64,000 bases of DNA from positions 806,001 to 870,000 of the forward strand of contig NZ_QHKL01000002.1 of the NCBI RefSeq assembly GCF_003947415.1. Reading direction: 5' to 3'. The notes below the pieces were generated by a model that saw nothing but the letters and a program-made list of their open reading frames with translations, searched no databases and was not told where the DNA came from. Of the stretch, positions 14,089 to 22,833 are shown piece after piece. The first letter of the stretch is position 1, and each line of letters begins with the position of its first letter. The translations under genes were made by a program, and so were the position numbers. The stretch comes from Amycolatopsis sp. WAC 01376 (GTDB taxonomy: Bacteria > Actinomycetota > Actinomycetes > Mycobacteriales > Pseudonocardiaceae).

Positions 14089-15549
14089 ATGGGCAACCGC
14101 ACCGAGACCGGGGTCGTCATCGTCGGAACCGGCTTCTCCGGGCTGGGTATGGCCATCCAGCTGCGGAAAGAGGGCCGTGAGGACTTCGTCATCCTGGAGA
14201 AGGCCGACGACGTGGGCGGCACGTGGCGGGACAACACCTACCCCGGCTGCGCCTGCGACATCCCCTCGCATATGTATTCGTTCTCGTTCGAGCAGAACCC
14301 CGGCTGGTCTCGCGCGTACTCGCCGCAGCCGGAGATCTGGCAGTACATGCGCGACGTCGCCGCGAAGTACGACCTGCACCGCTTCATCCGCTTCGGCCAG
14401 GAGATGACCGGCGCCCGCTGGGACGCCGACGAGAACCGCTGGCATGTCGCGTCGAAGTCGGGCGACGAGTTCGTCGCGCCCGCGCTGGTCGCCGGGGTCG
14501 GCGCGCTGCACCTGCCGCAGATCCCGAAGCTGCCCGGCATCGAGCGCTTCCAGGGCCGGGCGTTCCACTCCGCCCAGTGGGAGCACGACTACGACCTCAA
14601 GGGCAAGCGGGTCGCCGTGGTCGGCACCGGTGCCAGCGCGATCCAGTTCGTGCCGCAGATCGCGAAGGACGTCGCCGAACTGACCCTTTTCCAGCGCACG
14701 CCGCCGTGGATCATGCCGAAGCCGGACCGCGAAATGCCCGAAGCGCTGCGGAAGGCGTTCAGCTCGGTTCCGCTGCTGCAACGTGCCTTCCGCGACGTCC
14801 TCTACTGGGGGCTCGAGGCCCGCGCGATCGGCTTCAACGGCCAGCCGTGGGTGATGAAGATCGGCCAGCGCATCGCGAAGCGCAACATCTTCAAGAGCGT
14901 CAAGGACCCGGAACTGCGCCGGAAGCTGACGCCGGACTACACCATGGGCTGCAAACGCGTCCTGGTCTCCAACGACTACTACCCGGCGCTCGCGCGGGAC
15001 AACGTCGACGTCGTCACCGAGGGCGTGAAAGAGGTCCGCGAGCACAGCGTCGTCGACGGCGCCGGCGTCGAGCACGAGGTCGACGCGATCATCTACGGCA
15101 CCGGATTCCACGTCACCGACGCCTTCGACGACCTGGAGATCATCGGCCGCGACGGGCGCAACCTCGGCAAGGAGTGGGCGACCGAGGGGATGCGGACGTA
15201 TCAGGGCATCACCGTATCCGGGTTCCCGAATCTGTTCTTCCTGCTCGGCCCGAACACCGGACTGGGCCACAACTCCGTGGTGTTCATGATCGAAGCGCAG
15301 ATCTCCTACGTCGCGCAGGCGCTGCGGCTCGCGCGCGGCAAGGCGCTCGACCCGCGGCCGGAGGCGCAGGAGCGGTTCAACGGCGAGATCCAGCGCAAAC
15401 TCGCCAAGGGAATCTGGACCCAGGGCGGCTGCAAGAGCTGGTACCTGGACGCGAAGGGCGTCAACCGCACGATCTGGCCGGGCTTCACCTGGCGGTACTG
15501 GCTCGACACCCGCAAGGTGAAGCGCGAGGACTACGAACTCCTCGGCTGA
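14089..15549 (+). CDS. Flavin-containing monooxygenase, Baeyer-Villiger type
   Basis: The 486-residue protein has an FAD-binding GTGFSG motif at residues 13-18, the class B signature F-x-G-x-x-x-H-x-x-x-W as FQGRAFHSAQW at 154-164, and a second NADPH-binding GTGASA near 183. Size and motif order fit type I Baeyer-Villiger monooxygenases, which insert oxygen next to a ketone using NADPH and O2. The substrate cannot be read from sequence. Expression is probably controlled by the divergent TetR regulator. It is followed by a hairpin that may terminate transcription. Confidence 0.87.
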   Translation: MGNRTETGVVIVGTGFSGLGMAIQLRKEGREDFVILEKADDVGGTWRDNTYPGCACDIPSHMYSFSFEQNPGWSRAYSPQPEIWQYMRDVAAKYDLHRFIRFGQEMTGARWDADENRWHVASKSGDEFVAPALVAGVGALHLPQIPKLPGIERFQGRAFHSAQWEHDYDLKGKRVAVVGTGASAIQFVPQIAKDVAELTLFQRTPPWIMPKPDREMPEALRKAFSSVPLLQRAFRDVLYWGLEARAIGFNGQPWVMKIGQRIAKRNIFKSVKDPELRRKLTPDYTMGCKRVLVSNDYYPALARDNVDVVTEGVKEVREHSVVDGAGVEHEVDAIIYGTGFHVTDAFDDLEIIGRDGRNLGKEWATEGMRTYQGITVSGFPNLFFLLGPNTGLGHNSVVFMIEAQISYVAQALRLARGKALDPRPEAQERFNGEIQRKLAKGIWTQGGCKSWYLDAKGVNRTIWPGFTWRYWLDTRKVKREDYELLG

Positions 15550-15577
15550 CCTCGCGAACGCGCGTGAAGAGGGGGAG

Positions 15578-15619
15578 GGTCCGTGAAAGCCAAGATGGGG
15601 GGCATGGCCTTCACGGACC
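15578..15619. terminator. Intergenic hairpin after the monooxygenase gene
   Basis: Fifteen-base arms (starting GGTCCGTGAA) at 15578-15592 and 15605-15619 pair with one mismatch around a 12-base loop. There is no T-run, as usual in high-GC actinobacteria. The arm sequence GTGAAxGCC / GGCCTTCAC belongs to the hairpin family seen repeatedly in the gaps of this window. Confidence 0.6.
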
Positions 15620-15633
15620 GGGGAACGCCGCGC

Positions 15634-16104
15634 TCATGAGGGGTTGAGCCGGCGAAGCCTTCCGATGAGATCGACGGTGGGGATGCCGCAGAGCTCGGCC
15701 ATCCGTTCCAGCGCCGCGAAGTCGAGGTGGACCTCGGCGCTTCCGGCGTCACCCGACCGTTTGAGCCGGTCGTCCGCCCACCGTCTCAGGGGGAACAGTT
15801 CCTCCTGGTCGTCCTTGATCACCAGGCGCAGGTCGACCCGGACGCGGCCCGGTTCGTCCACGAACACCCGGCGGTGCACCTTGGCCAGCAGATCCTGTGG
15901 CAGCTCGTCCATCGCGACGCACAGTTCGACCAGCCGCACCACGGAACAGTGCCGGGTGCCCAGCTCGTAGGTGGCCAGCGTCTGGAGCGAGATCTCGCTC
16001 TGCAGATGCTGGTTCAGTTCCTTGCGTGTCCAGCCACGTTTACGGCGGAGCTTGCGGAGCTCGTCTCCGAGTATCCGCTGATAGCTCTCAGCGTCGATCA
16101 GCAC
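15634..16104 (-). CDS. XRE-family HTH regulator
   Basis: The product of about 156 residues has an HTH_3-type domain (LGDELRKLRRKRGWTRKELN, QHLQSEISLQTLATYELGTR) at about 8-62, followed by a conserved C-terminal part with a Trp/Leu-rich segment typical of a widespread actinobacterial regulator family. A GTG start at 16104 is preferred because AGGGGA is close upstream and the longer form would add a Gly-rich, unlikely N-terminus. It converges with the monooxygenase gene. Targets are unknown. Confidence 0.7.
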   Translation of the reverse strand: MLIDAESYQRILGDELRKLRRKRGWTRKELNQHLQSEISLQTLATYELGTRHCSVVRLVELCVAMDELPQDLLAKVHRRVFVDEPGRVRVDLRLVIKDDQEELFPLRRWADDRLKRSGDAGSAEVHLDFAALERMAELCGIPTVDLIGRLRRLNPS

Positions 16105-16404
16105 TCCCCATCCCCTGCCTTGCCAACCTTCTCCACCGCCCGCCGGTGTGACAAAACCCGGGACGAGCGCGCTCACGTGTATGAAAGTCGGCAGGGCCGC
16201 CGCTCTTACGCGGTTTCGGGGGTGCTTTTCCTATCGATTTTGGTCCGCTGGGCCGAATGGGTGAACAAAACCGGCTCGAAGGGCGCGTTTCGGTGGCCGT
16301 CAGGCCGGTCAGGGCTGCCCGCCGCCGGGATGCGGCCGTGTCGCGAAAGCCACTTTCGGGACGCTGGACGTCGCGAATCTTCCCCACTCGACCGGTCTGA
16401 GCCT

Positions 16405-16453
16405 GGTCAACGGAGGATCGGGGACGTTGAGTGTCCCCAATCCTCCGTTGACC
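16405..16453. repeat. Hairpin of the GGGAC/GTCCC loop family, copy 1
   Basis: Arms of 14 perfect base pairs (GGTCAACGGAGGAT / ATCCTCCGTTGACC), one mismatch, then six further pairs (GGGGAC / GTCCCC) around a 7-base loop GTTGAGT. It shares the inner stem and loop pattern with hairpins at 16481-16525 and 49657-49697. Confidence 0.7.
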
Positions 16454-16480
16454 GAAGTCCGAGACCGGCGCGACCTCGTG

Positions 16481-16525
16481 ACGATGCAGGAATCTGGACA
16501 CTGAACGTCCCAATTCCTACATCGT
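16481..16525. repeat. Hairpin of the GGGAC/GTCCC loop family, copy 2
   Basis: ACGATG at 16481-16486 pairs with CATCGT at 16520-16525, with AGGAAT/ATTCCT and GGAC/GTCC inside and a loop ACTGAAC. There are three imperfect positions. It is 27 bases after copy 1 and also lies upstream of nothing but a convergent gene end. Confidence 0.6.
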
Positions 16526-16620
16526 CAGCCTTCGGGCCGGTCCGGCGTAGGTAGGCAAATACCGGTCCGCACTCGGGACGCTGCTCGCCGGAAAGGATCG
16601 ACAGCCGCTAAGAGTGCGCG

Positions 16621-18243
16621 TCAGTTGACGCAGGGCACGCCTTCGGCCGTGATCGGCTTCTCGTCGGACTGCTCGGGCGGGGGTGCCGCGGCCGACGAAC
16701 CGGCGGCGTTCTGCGACGAACCGGAGCCCTCGGCGCCACTCGGCGACTTGAAGTCCGAGCCGAGGAAGACCATCACGCGTCCGGCTTCGACGCTCTTGTC
16801 CTCTTGGACGGTCGGGTTGCCGCCGAGTTCGTCGGCGACGGCCTGTCCCGCCGCCTTCTGGCCCTTGGCGACCCAGACCACCGTCTTCTTGCGCGCGCTC
16901 GCGGTGGCCGTGTCGCCGGCGGTGAAGCCCTTGTCGACGAGTTGCTTCAGCACCGTCGAGGCAAGGCCGTCCCGGTTCGTGGAGTTGCGGACGTCGACCG
17001 TGGTCGCCTTGTTGGGCGACTCGGCGGGCGGCGCCTGCTGCTGCTCGCCGGGCTGCGGGCCCGCGAGCCCCTGGACGAAGTTCTTGACCTGTTTCGGGTC
17101 GACCTGGATCGCGACGCCGTCGTTCGGGGTCTTGTACTCGATGTTGACGATCGGGATCGTCCGGAACTCGAGCTGACCGCCGGTCAGGCTCTTCATCTGC
17201 TGCGCGAAGCCGAAGACGTCCCAGTTCTGGTTGAGCACGACCGACTTCTTGATGGCCGTGATCAGGTCGTTGAGCTTGCCCGGGTTCGCGAGCGTGCCCG
17301 CCGAGAGCACCTTCCGCGCCATCCCGGCCATGAACACCTGCTGCCGGACGACCCGGTCGAGGTCGCCGCGCGGCAGCCCGTGGCGCTGCCGGACGAAGCC
17401 GAGTGCCTCCACCCCGGAGATGGTGTGCGGGCCCTTGGTGAACTTCGCGCCGGAGAACTGGTCGTTGACGTCGTCGTTGAGGCAGACGTCGACCCCGCCG
17501 ATGGCCTGCGTGATCTCGCTGAAGCCCAGCAGGTTGATGGCGGCGTAGTTGTCGATGGTCGAGCCGGTCAGCTGCTCGACGGTCTTGATCAGGGTCTTCG
17601 CCCCGGCCTCGTTGGCCTTCTGGTCGAGTTCCTTCGGGTCGGAGACGCCGTTCTCCTGCTGCTTCTTGCGCTCGTCGAGCATCGCGCGGGCATACGCGGA
17701 GTTGATCTTGTGCTTGCCGTATCCGCCGGGAATGTCGACGTAGGAGTCGCGCGGCAGCGAGATCGCGACGGCCTTGGAACCGTCGTTGGGGATGTGCACG
17801 AAGATCAGCGAGTCGGTGTTCAGCTCGCCGTCGGCCTGTCCGGCACGCAGCTGGGCCAGGACTTCCTTCGACAGCGGGTTGCCCTGCGCGTCCGTGCGGC
17901 TGTCGAGGCCGACGAGCAGGATGTCGCGGGCGCCGTCGGCGGGTTTGTCGCCCTCGTCGGCACCGATGCCGACGTTCGCGAACGTCAGGCCGTCCATCGC
18001 GGCCCACGCGTAGCCGGTCAGGCCCATCACCAGCAGCGAGACGAGGCCCAGCGCGATCTTGGGGCCGCGGAACGACCGTCGTCGCGTGGCCGGCCGCCTG
18101 GGCGGACCACCGGCGGCCTGGCGGGCGGGTGCCTGCCGGTCTCCACGGGGCGGGGCCGGGCGGGAAGGAACGCGTCCGGGCGCGTCCTGCCTAGGCCGGG
18201 CGGGACGTCGATCCCCATACCCATTCCGAGGCGGATACTCCAC
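16621..18243 (-). CDS. LytR-CpsA-Psr (LCP) family wall-polymer transferase with LytR_C domain
   Basis: The 540-residue protein has a disordered basic, Pro-rich cytoplasmic N-terminus (1-58), one transmembrane helix (about 61-82), and an extracellular LCP domain (about 105-345). The LCP domain carries conserved Asp/Arg residues in LVGLDSRTD, ISLPRDSYVDIPGGYG and FVRQRHGLPRGDLDRVVRQQ. A LytR_C domain (about 410-500) and an acidic Ser/Ala/Pro tail follow. LCP enzymes move lipid-linked glycopolymers such as arabinogalactan or teichoic acid onto peptidoglycan. AAGGAG precedes the GTG start. The next gene upstream is on the same strand, 161 bases away. Confidence 0.9.
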   Translation of the reverse strand: MEYPPRNGYGDRRPARPRQDAPGRVPSRPAPPRGDRQAPARQAAGGPPRRPATRRRSFRGPKIALGLVSLLVMGLTGYAWAAMDGLTFANVGIGADEGDKPADGARDILLVGLDSRTDAQGNPLSKEVLAQLRAGQADGELNTDSLIFVHIPNDGSKAVAISLPRDSYVDIPGGYGKHKINSAYARAMLDERKKQQENGVSDPKELDQKANEAGAKTLIKTVEQLTGSTIDNYAAINLLGFSEITQAIGGVDVCLNDDVNDQFSGAKFTKGPHTISGVEALGFVRQRHGLPRGDLDRVVRQQVFMAGMARKVLSAGTLANPGKLNDLITAIKKSVVLNQNWDVFGFAQQMKSLTGGQLEFRTIPIVNIEYKTPNDGVAIQVDPKQVKNFVQGLAGPQPGEQQQAPPAESPNKATTVDVRNSTNRDGLASTVLKQLVDKGFTAGDTATASARKKTVVWVAKGQKAAGQAVADELGGNPTVQEDKSVEAGRVMVFLGSDFKSPSGAEGSGSSQNAAGSSAAAPPPEQSDEKPITAEGVPCVN

Positions 18244-18404
18244 GCGGTCTGCTCCTTCTGGTCGCTACCGGTCGACGGTCTTCTCAAGGGACGCATGGTG
18301 CCTGTTGAGGGTTGTCGCAGGATTACACATCCCCCCGAAGATGTGGCACGCACCACCGGTTTCCTCACCATGGTACGAAGAACGCCTGGTCAGCGCTGTC
18401 CGGC

Positions 18405-20567
18405 TCAGGGCAGGACACGCCGGGCGGCGCGGGCGGGGACCAGCGTGGCGGCCGCGGCGAGCATCGCGACGACGATCGTCGCGACCGGCAGCGCGACCGA
18501 GGCGGCGCTCACGTGTTTGCCGTCGAGGGCGCTCATCAGCGGCGGCGCGCACGCGACCGCACAGACCAGCCAGGTGCCGGTCATCCGGCTGGTGCCGTTC
18601 CGCACGGTGTGCAGCAGGTACACCCCGAGCAACAGGTTGACCAGGCTCTGGACCGGGCCGAACCGGAGCCCGAGGAGGTCGGCGTCGGCCGACGCGCCCC
18701 CGAAGCGGGTCAGCGCGAAGCCGAACACGCCGAGCATCGCGTACGCCATCCCGACGGTCGCCGCCGCTCGGCAGAACACCGCCGCGCGCAGACCCGGCTC
18801 GTCGACCGCTCGCTGTTGCGGTCCCGCATGGCGTTCGAACCACCAGAAGACGAGCACGGCGGGCACGGCCAGCAGGGCCATCGCGAGCAGGACCCGAGGC
18901 CGGGCCAGCCAGCTGAGCCCGTCCACGAACGGGCCCGGCAGATAGACGACCGCGACGAGCAGCAGCATCGTGGCCAGGAAGCCGAGGTAGAGACTCATCG
19001 GGGCGCGGAGGACGAGGCGGGCGGTCGAGGCGACCGCGGCACGTTCGCCGAGCCGGGCCAGCGGCCGCGCGAGCAGACCGAGGAGCGCGAGCTGGACCAG
19101 GCCGAGCAGCAGCACTCCCCACGGCGGGCCCGACAACGCGGCCGGGGCGCCGGGACCGCCGAGCAGCATCGGTCCTTCGCCGCGGACGGCGGCGGCGACG
19201 GCCAGCCCGGCGGCGCCGGTGAACGCCGTCGCCAGGAGGGCGCCTCGCCGCAGGCGGACGCCGTCGGCGTGGGCGAACGCCAGCTGCTGGACGAACAAGG
19301 CGAGGAACAACGTCTCCGCGTAGCGCGGGACGGCCGAGCCGGACCAGTGCGCGGCGGCCTCGCTCGCCAAGGTCAAGGCCAGCAGCCCGGCGACGGAGGC
19401 GGTCCGCGTCCGTCGATACAGCGTCAGCAGCGCCGGCGCGAGCACGACGGTCAAGAGGAAGACGCCGAGCAGCCAGAGCGGATGCAGCGCGATCCGCATG
19501 ACGGTGGCGTTCGTCCCCGTCGGGATGCCCAGCACCTCCAGCGCGAGCGGGACGACCAGCGCGACGACGGCGAAGATCAGCGCCGGGCGCAGCAGCGGGC
19601 TCGCGCGGTCGGCGAGGTACTGCGGGTAGCGGCCGCCGGTCGCGCGGATCGACCGCCAGCCCGCCTCGTTGATCCGGCCGACCGCGAAGAAGATGACCGG
19701 ACAGAGCTGGGCGAGCCAGGTGAACGGCCACAACGATCGTTCGGGTGCCCCCGCCCAATGCGCGAGCGCGACGGCGGATTCACCGAGCAGCATCAGCACG
19801 ACACCGGCGACCCCGAGCAACGCCCACCGCCCGACCGGGACCACCGGCCGCGGCTCGCGGGGAAGCGTGACGACGGTCCGGCGGGCGCGGGCCCAGCCGC
19901 GGAGGCGGAACACCAGCAACGCGCCGATCACCAGCACGCCGACGATCATCGGGCCGAGCGGGTCACCGACCGGCGGCCCCCAGCGCTGATGCCAGGAGTT
20001 GAGCACCAGACCGGCCGTATAGAGAGAGGCGACGACGTCGCAAGTGCCGCGCGAGTCCATCGGGTTGAGGACGCAGGCGTTGTGCATGTCGGCCGAGAGC
20101 CGGTCGTCGAGCGAGGCCCTGGCCTCCTGGCCGAGCGGGTGCCCCTTGCGTTCGGCGTAGCGGAGGATGTCGTAGCCGAGGTCGTGGGCCTTGCAGGGGA
20201 CCGCGTAGTCCCATTTGGTGTTGTCGTCGCCCCAGGGCGCCGAGCAACCCCCGTCGGTGTGGACGGCGCGCACGGTGCCGTCGCGTGCGGTCATCACGCT
20301 CGGGGTGATCCCGCTGACCGCGGTGAAGTCGGCGGGCAGTTCGGCGAGCACGTTCTCGACCGGACCCGGCCGCACCAGCGCGTCGACCGCGTTCTGTGCC
20401 GCGAGCAGGTCACCCGTCGGTGGGCCCTGGTCCGGCGGCGACGCGGGCCGCGACGCGATCAGGCCGAAACCGAACACCAGTACCGTGACCAGCAACAACC
20501 AGCCCGAAGTCGACCATGGCCGCCGGATCCGGGTAGGACGAGCGGCGGCTTGGGCTGTCGCTGGCAT
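18405..20567 (-). CDS. Secretory-type phospholipase A2 domain fused to a polytopic membrane domain
   Basis: The 720-residue protein has an N-terminal membrane helix (about 22-38) followed by a phospholipase A2-like domain (about 60-195). The domain has the histidine motif CKAHDLGYD (His128, Asp129), Cys residues suited to disulfides (108, 125, 165, 176), and an Asp before MHNAC (Asp160) that fits the second catalytic residue of bacterial secreted PLA2. From about 205 there are ten or more transmembrane helices resembling acyltransferase-3 or similar integral membrane enzymes. Prokaryotic PLA2 enzymes are normally small and secreted, so the fusion is unusual. The catalytic side would face outward. 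Substrate is not known. Confidence 0.75.
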   Translation of the reverse strand: MPATAQAAARPTRIRRPWSTSGWLLLVTVLVFGFGLIASRPASPPDQGPPTGDLLAAQNAVDALVRPGPVENVLAELPADFTAVSGITPSVMTARDGTVRAVHTDGGCSAPWGDDNTKWDYAVPCKAHDLGYDILRYAERKGHPLGQEARASLDDRLSADMHNACVLNPMDSRGTCDVVASLYTAGLVLNSWHQRWGPPVGDPLGPMIVGVLVIGALLVFRLRGWARARRTVVTLPREPRPVVPVGRWALLGVAGVVLMLLGESAVALAHWAGAPERSLWPFTWLAQLCPVIFFAVGRINEAGWRSIRATGGRYPQYLADRASPLLRPALIFAVVALVVPLALEVLGIPTGTNATVMRIALHPLWLLGVFLLTVVLAPALLTLYRRTRTASVAGLLALTLASEAAAHWSGSAVPRYAETLFLALFVQQLAFAHADGVRLRRGALLATAFTGAAGLAVAAAVRGEGPMLLGGPGAPAALSGPPWGVLLLGLVQLALLGLLARPLARLGERAAVASTARLVLRAPMSLYLGFLATMLLLVAVVYLPGPFVDGLSWLARPRVLLAMALLAVPAVLVFWWFERHAGPQQRAVDEPGLRAAVFCRAAATVGMAYAMLGVFGFALTRFGGASADADLLGLRFGPVQSLVNLLLGVYLLHTVRNGTSRMTGTWLVCAVACAPPLMSALDGKHVSAASVALPVATIVVAMLAAAATLVPARAARRVLP

Positions 20568-20667
20568 GGCGTCCAGGGTGCCATCCGCCGATCAAGGCCG
20601 ACATCCGGATAACCCCGGGGTTTCCGCAGGGTTCCCCTGATGGCGTGACCCGGGTTCGCGTTCGGTC

Positions 20668-20792
20668 CAGGTGGTCGTGAGTGGCGTCACGCCTTGCCGA
20701 AGTACATGAAGGCCCCCTTCCTTGCGCCTAGCGCAAGGAAGGGGGCCTTCATGTACTTCACGACTGGCGCCGAGGTCACTCACGACCACCTG
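20668..20792. repeat. Nested inverted repeats with a 29-bp perfect hairpin
   Basis: Outer 16-base arms (CAGGTGGTCGTGAGTG at 20668-20683 and its complement at 20777-20792) enclose a perfect 29-bp stem (20699-20727 with 20731-20759) that has a 3-base loop CTA. The inner arms contain GTACATGAAGG, a motif that recurs in the hairpins at 41429, 49997 and 63171. No transposase or gene is inside. It lies between two minus-strand genes. Confidence 0.85.
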
Positions 20793-20925
20793 TCACCAGG
20801 GATCACAGCTGAAGGTAGCGAAAGCCTCCATCACTACCTTCAGGGTAGGCAAGGAGGCCCTCGCTACCAGGAGAACGCCTGCGCAGGAGCGACACCGGCC
20901 CCGCGCCACGACACGTTTGCCCTTC
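20791..20925. repeat. Intergenic mosaic repeat C, copy 1
   Basis: This block contains a hairpin (GGTAGCGA... at 20814-20868) and then GAGAACGCC, GCGACACC and CCGCGCCACGACAC. It is closely similar over its whole length, in inverted orientation, to 55806-55928. No coding potential is seen. Confidence 0.7.
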
Positions 20926-20962
20926 CCCACAATAGAACCCGAAACGCCACTCACGACCACCC

Positions 20963-22405
20963 TCAGGCCTCGGCGGCCGGCGGGGGAGCGGGCCGGTCGA
21001 CGTCCTGGGCGAACCGCACCTGGTTCCGGCCGTTCTCCTTGGCCACGTAGACGGCGGCGTCGGAGGCGTGCAGGAGTTCCTCCAGGGATTCACCGTGACG
21101 AGGGAACAGTGCCGCCCCGATCGAGGTGGTGCGGCCCGAGATCGTCACCCGGCTGCCCCTTTTGTCGGTAGTCACTATATGCAGTTCCGCGATAGCACTG
21201 CGCACTCGCTCGGCGGCGAGTTTCGCCGCGGTTTCGTCGATATCCGGCAAAAGTACGAGGAATTCCTCGCCGCCGAACCGGCCGATGACGTCGGCGGGCC
21301 TGGTGACCTCGTCCAATTTCCGTGCCACATCGCGGAGGACGTCGTCGCCCGCCGGGTGTCCATAAGTGTCGTTAATCCACTTGAAGTGGTCGAGATCAAT
21401 CATCAGAAGCGCAAGGCCGTCGTCCGATCGGGCAGTCCTTCCGAGTGCCCGATCGGCCGACTCCGACCATCCGCGCATGTTCAGAACACCGGTTTTCGGG
21501 TCCGTCCTGGCGTCGTTTTGCAGTTGGTCGATCTCGGCGAGGCGATTGAACACCACCGTCACCACGGCCATCACGATCACCATCGGTGGCATGATCAACA
21601 GCAGTACCGCGGTGACCGCGCCGAGGCCGATCGTGATGGCCTCCAGCAGGTTGTCGGCCGTATTGCCGAGCACGGTCGACAGCGAGGGCCGCTTCGGCGA
21701 GCCGATCGTGAGGATGCCGCCGATGTAGGCGATCTGCACCGCTTCGAAGACCATCCCGGTGATGATCAGGACCCCGAATTCACCGAGGGTGTCCCAGCCG
21801 GAAATCCGTCCCCATTCATGCGGGCCGAACGCCGCGAAGGTGAGCGACGCCAGTGTCACCGAAACGCCGTGCGTGACCGAAGAGAACACGAAGTTGTGCG
21901 CGGGCCGCCGGGCGATGAACCAATGCTGGATCCGGACGATCGCGATGATGGAAAGCGTCAGTGAAAGCGGCAGGATGACCGCGGCCGGAAATGTCCACAC
22001 CGCGGTGAGGTCGATGAGTACGGTGCGACTGCGATCGCGCCGTCTTTCCTCTTGTCGCTGGGTCAGCTGAATATGCGCGGTGGCGCCGACGGCGAGAATC
22101 GCGAAACGAACCCAGTCCGTTCTTCCGGGATTCGTGGAATCCATCGTCGCGACGACCATGATCGCGATTCCGATCGCCTCCATGGCGAAAAGGAACGCGA
22201 TGAACCGTTTCGGCCGCTGCCAGAGTGCCCACGCCCTGGGATCGTAGGGATGGCGCTCCCGTGGTCCGGCCTGGTCACCTTCCGGGCTCACCTGCCCGCG
22301 TTCGGTCACCGGTACCTCGCTCCGCGCCGCGGACGGCGTGGCCGCGTCGTCAAGGTCGCCGGTGCCGTCACCGTGCTGGCGGCGGTCACCGGTCTCGGCT
22401 GGCAA
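20963..22405 (-). CDS. Membrane-bound diguanylate cyclase (GGDEF)
   Basis: The 480-residue protein has six to seven predicted transmembrane helices between about 66 and 290 and a C-terminal GGDEF domain. The active-site motif is GGEEF at 378-382, and an RxxD inhibition site (Arg369, Asp372) is exactly five residues before it. It should make cyclic di-GMP from two GTP and be feedback-inhibited by its product. In actinomycetes c-di-GMP controls development through BldD. The first 60 residues are a disordered cytoplasmic tail; the TTG start follows AGAGG. The sensed signal, if any, would be read by the membrane domain. Confidence 0.9.
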   Translation of the reverse strand: MPAETGDRRQHGDGTGDLDDAATPSAARSEVPVTERGQVSPEGDQAGPRERHPYDPRAWALWQRPKRFIAFLFAMEAIGIAIMVVATMDSTNPGRTDWVRFAILAVGATAHIQLTQRQEERRRDRSRTVLIDLTAVWTFPAAVILPLSLTLSIIAIVRIQHWFIARRPAHNFVFSSVTHGVSVTLASLTFAAFGPHEWGRISGWDTLGEFGVLIITGMVFEAVQIAYIGGILTIGSPKRPSLSTVLGNTADNLLEAITIGLGAVTAVLLLIMPPMVIVMAVVTVVFNRLAEIDQLQNDARTDPKTGVLNMRGWSESADRALGRTARSDDGLALLMIDLDHFKWINDTYGHPAGDDVLRDVARKLDEVTRPADVIGRFGGEEFLVLLPDIDETAAKLAAERVRSAIAELHIVTTDKRGSRVTISGRTTSIGAALFPRHGESLEELLHASDAAVYVAKENGRNQVRFAQDVDRPAPPPAAEA

Positions 22406-22833
22406 TTGCTACCTCTTTTCCGCGCGGACGGCACGGCTGAGTAATCTCACCGGTACCGACTGATACACCGTTCGTATTCCACGGCCGGTATCATCCCATC
22501 GCATCAGTTGTCCGACAGCGGCAAGGGTGCCCGCGAACACGGACCGGAGGTGGCAATCGTGTCCCGTGATTTCTGATCTTGGTGACTGAATGTTTTTCGA
22601 GACGCGACGCGGAAGGGGTGACGGATAGTGTCCAGTCGTGACTTCTGAGCCCGGACAAGGTATTAGTTCGCTGCGAGGTTCCCAGGAGGTGTCCGACCAT
22701 GTCGAGCCGTGACTTCTGATCGAGAGTCGTTTCTTTTCCCCGAGGTGTGGAAGCAGTGTCCCGTCGAGTTTCTCGTGTACGAACCCACCGGGCGGCCGAG
22801 TCGCCGCCCCAGGGGTCGTCCAGTGTGGATTCG
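22406..22833. repeat. 428-base gap with three spaced copies of a CGTGA(C/T)TTCTGA motif
   Basis: No gene is seen. The 12-mer CGTGAYTTCTGA begins at 22565, 22637 and 22708, that is, at 72- and 71-base spacing, each preceded within about 15 bases by GTGTCC. They are direct repeats. They might be remnants of a tandem duplication or binding sites. The gap lies upstream of the diguanylate cyclase and downstream of the MFS gene, both on the minus strand. Confidence 0.55.

Larger units (their letters stand above)
16105..16620. other. 516-base gap with hairpins and no gene
   Basis: No convincing coding frame. The gap holds a partial copy of the GTGTCGCGAAAG / CTTTCGxGACG hairpin element (around 16338-16366; a fuller copy is at 49841-49869), two hairpins of the GGGAC-loop family, and a 15-mer GCTGGGCCGAATGGG at 16247-16261 that also occurs in another gap at 24344-24358. 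Confidence 0.6.

Noticed and set aside
13942..15270. 442-residue minus-strand frame over the monooxygenase gene
   Set aside because: The plus strand has the complete FAD, NADPH and FxGxxxHxxxW motifs; the minus frame has none and also overlaps the TetR gene start.
18312..20612. 766-residue antisense frame opposite the phospholipase A2 fusion gene
   Set aside because: The translation is an Arg/Gly/Gln/Asp-rich low-complexity chain with no motif; the opposite strand has membrane helices and a PLA2 domain.
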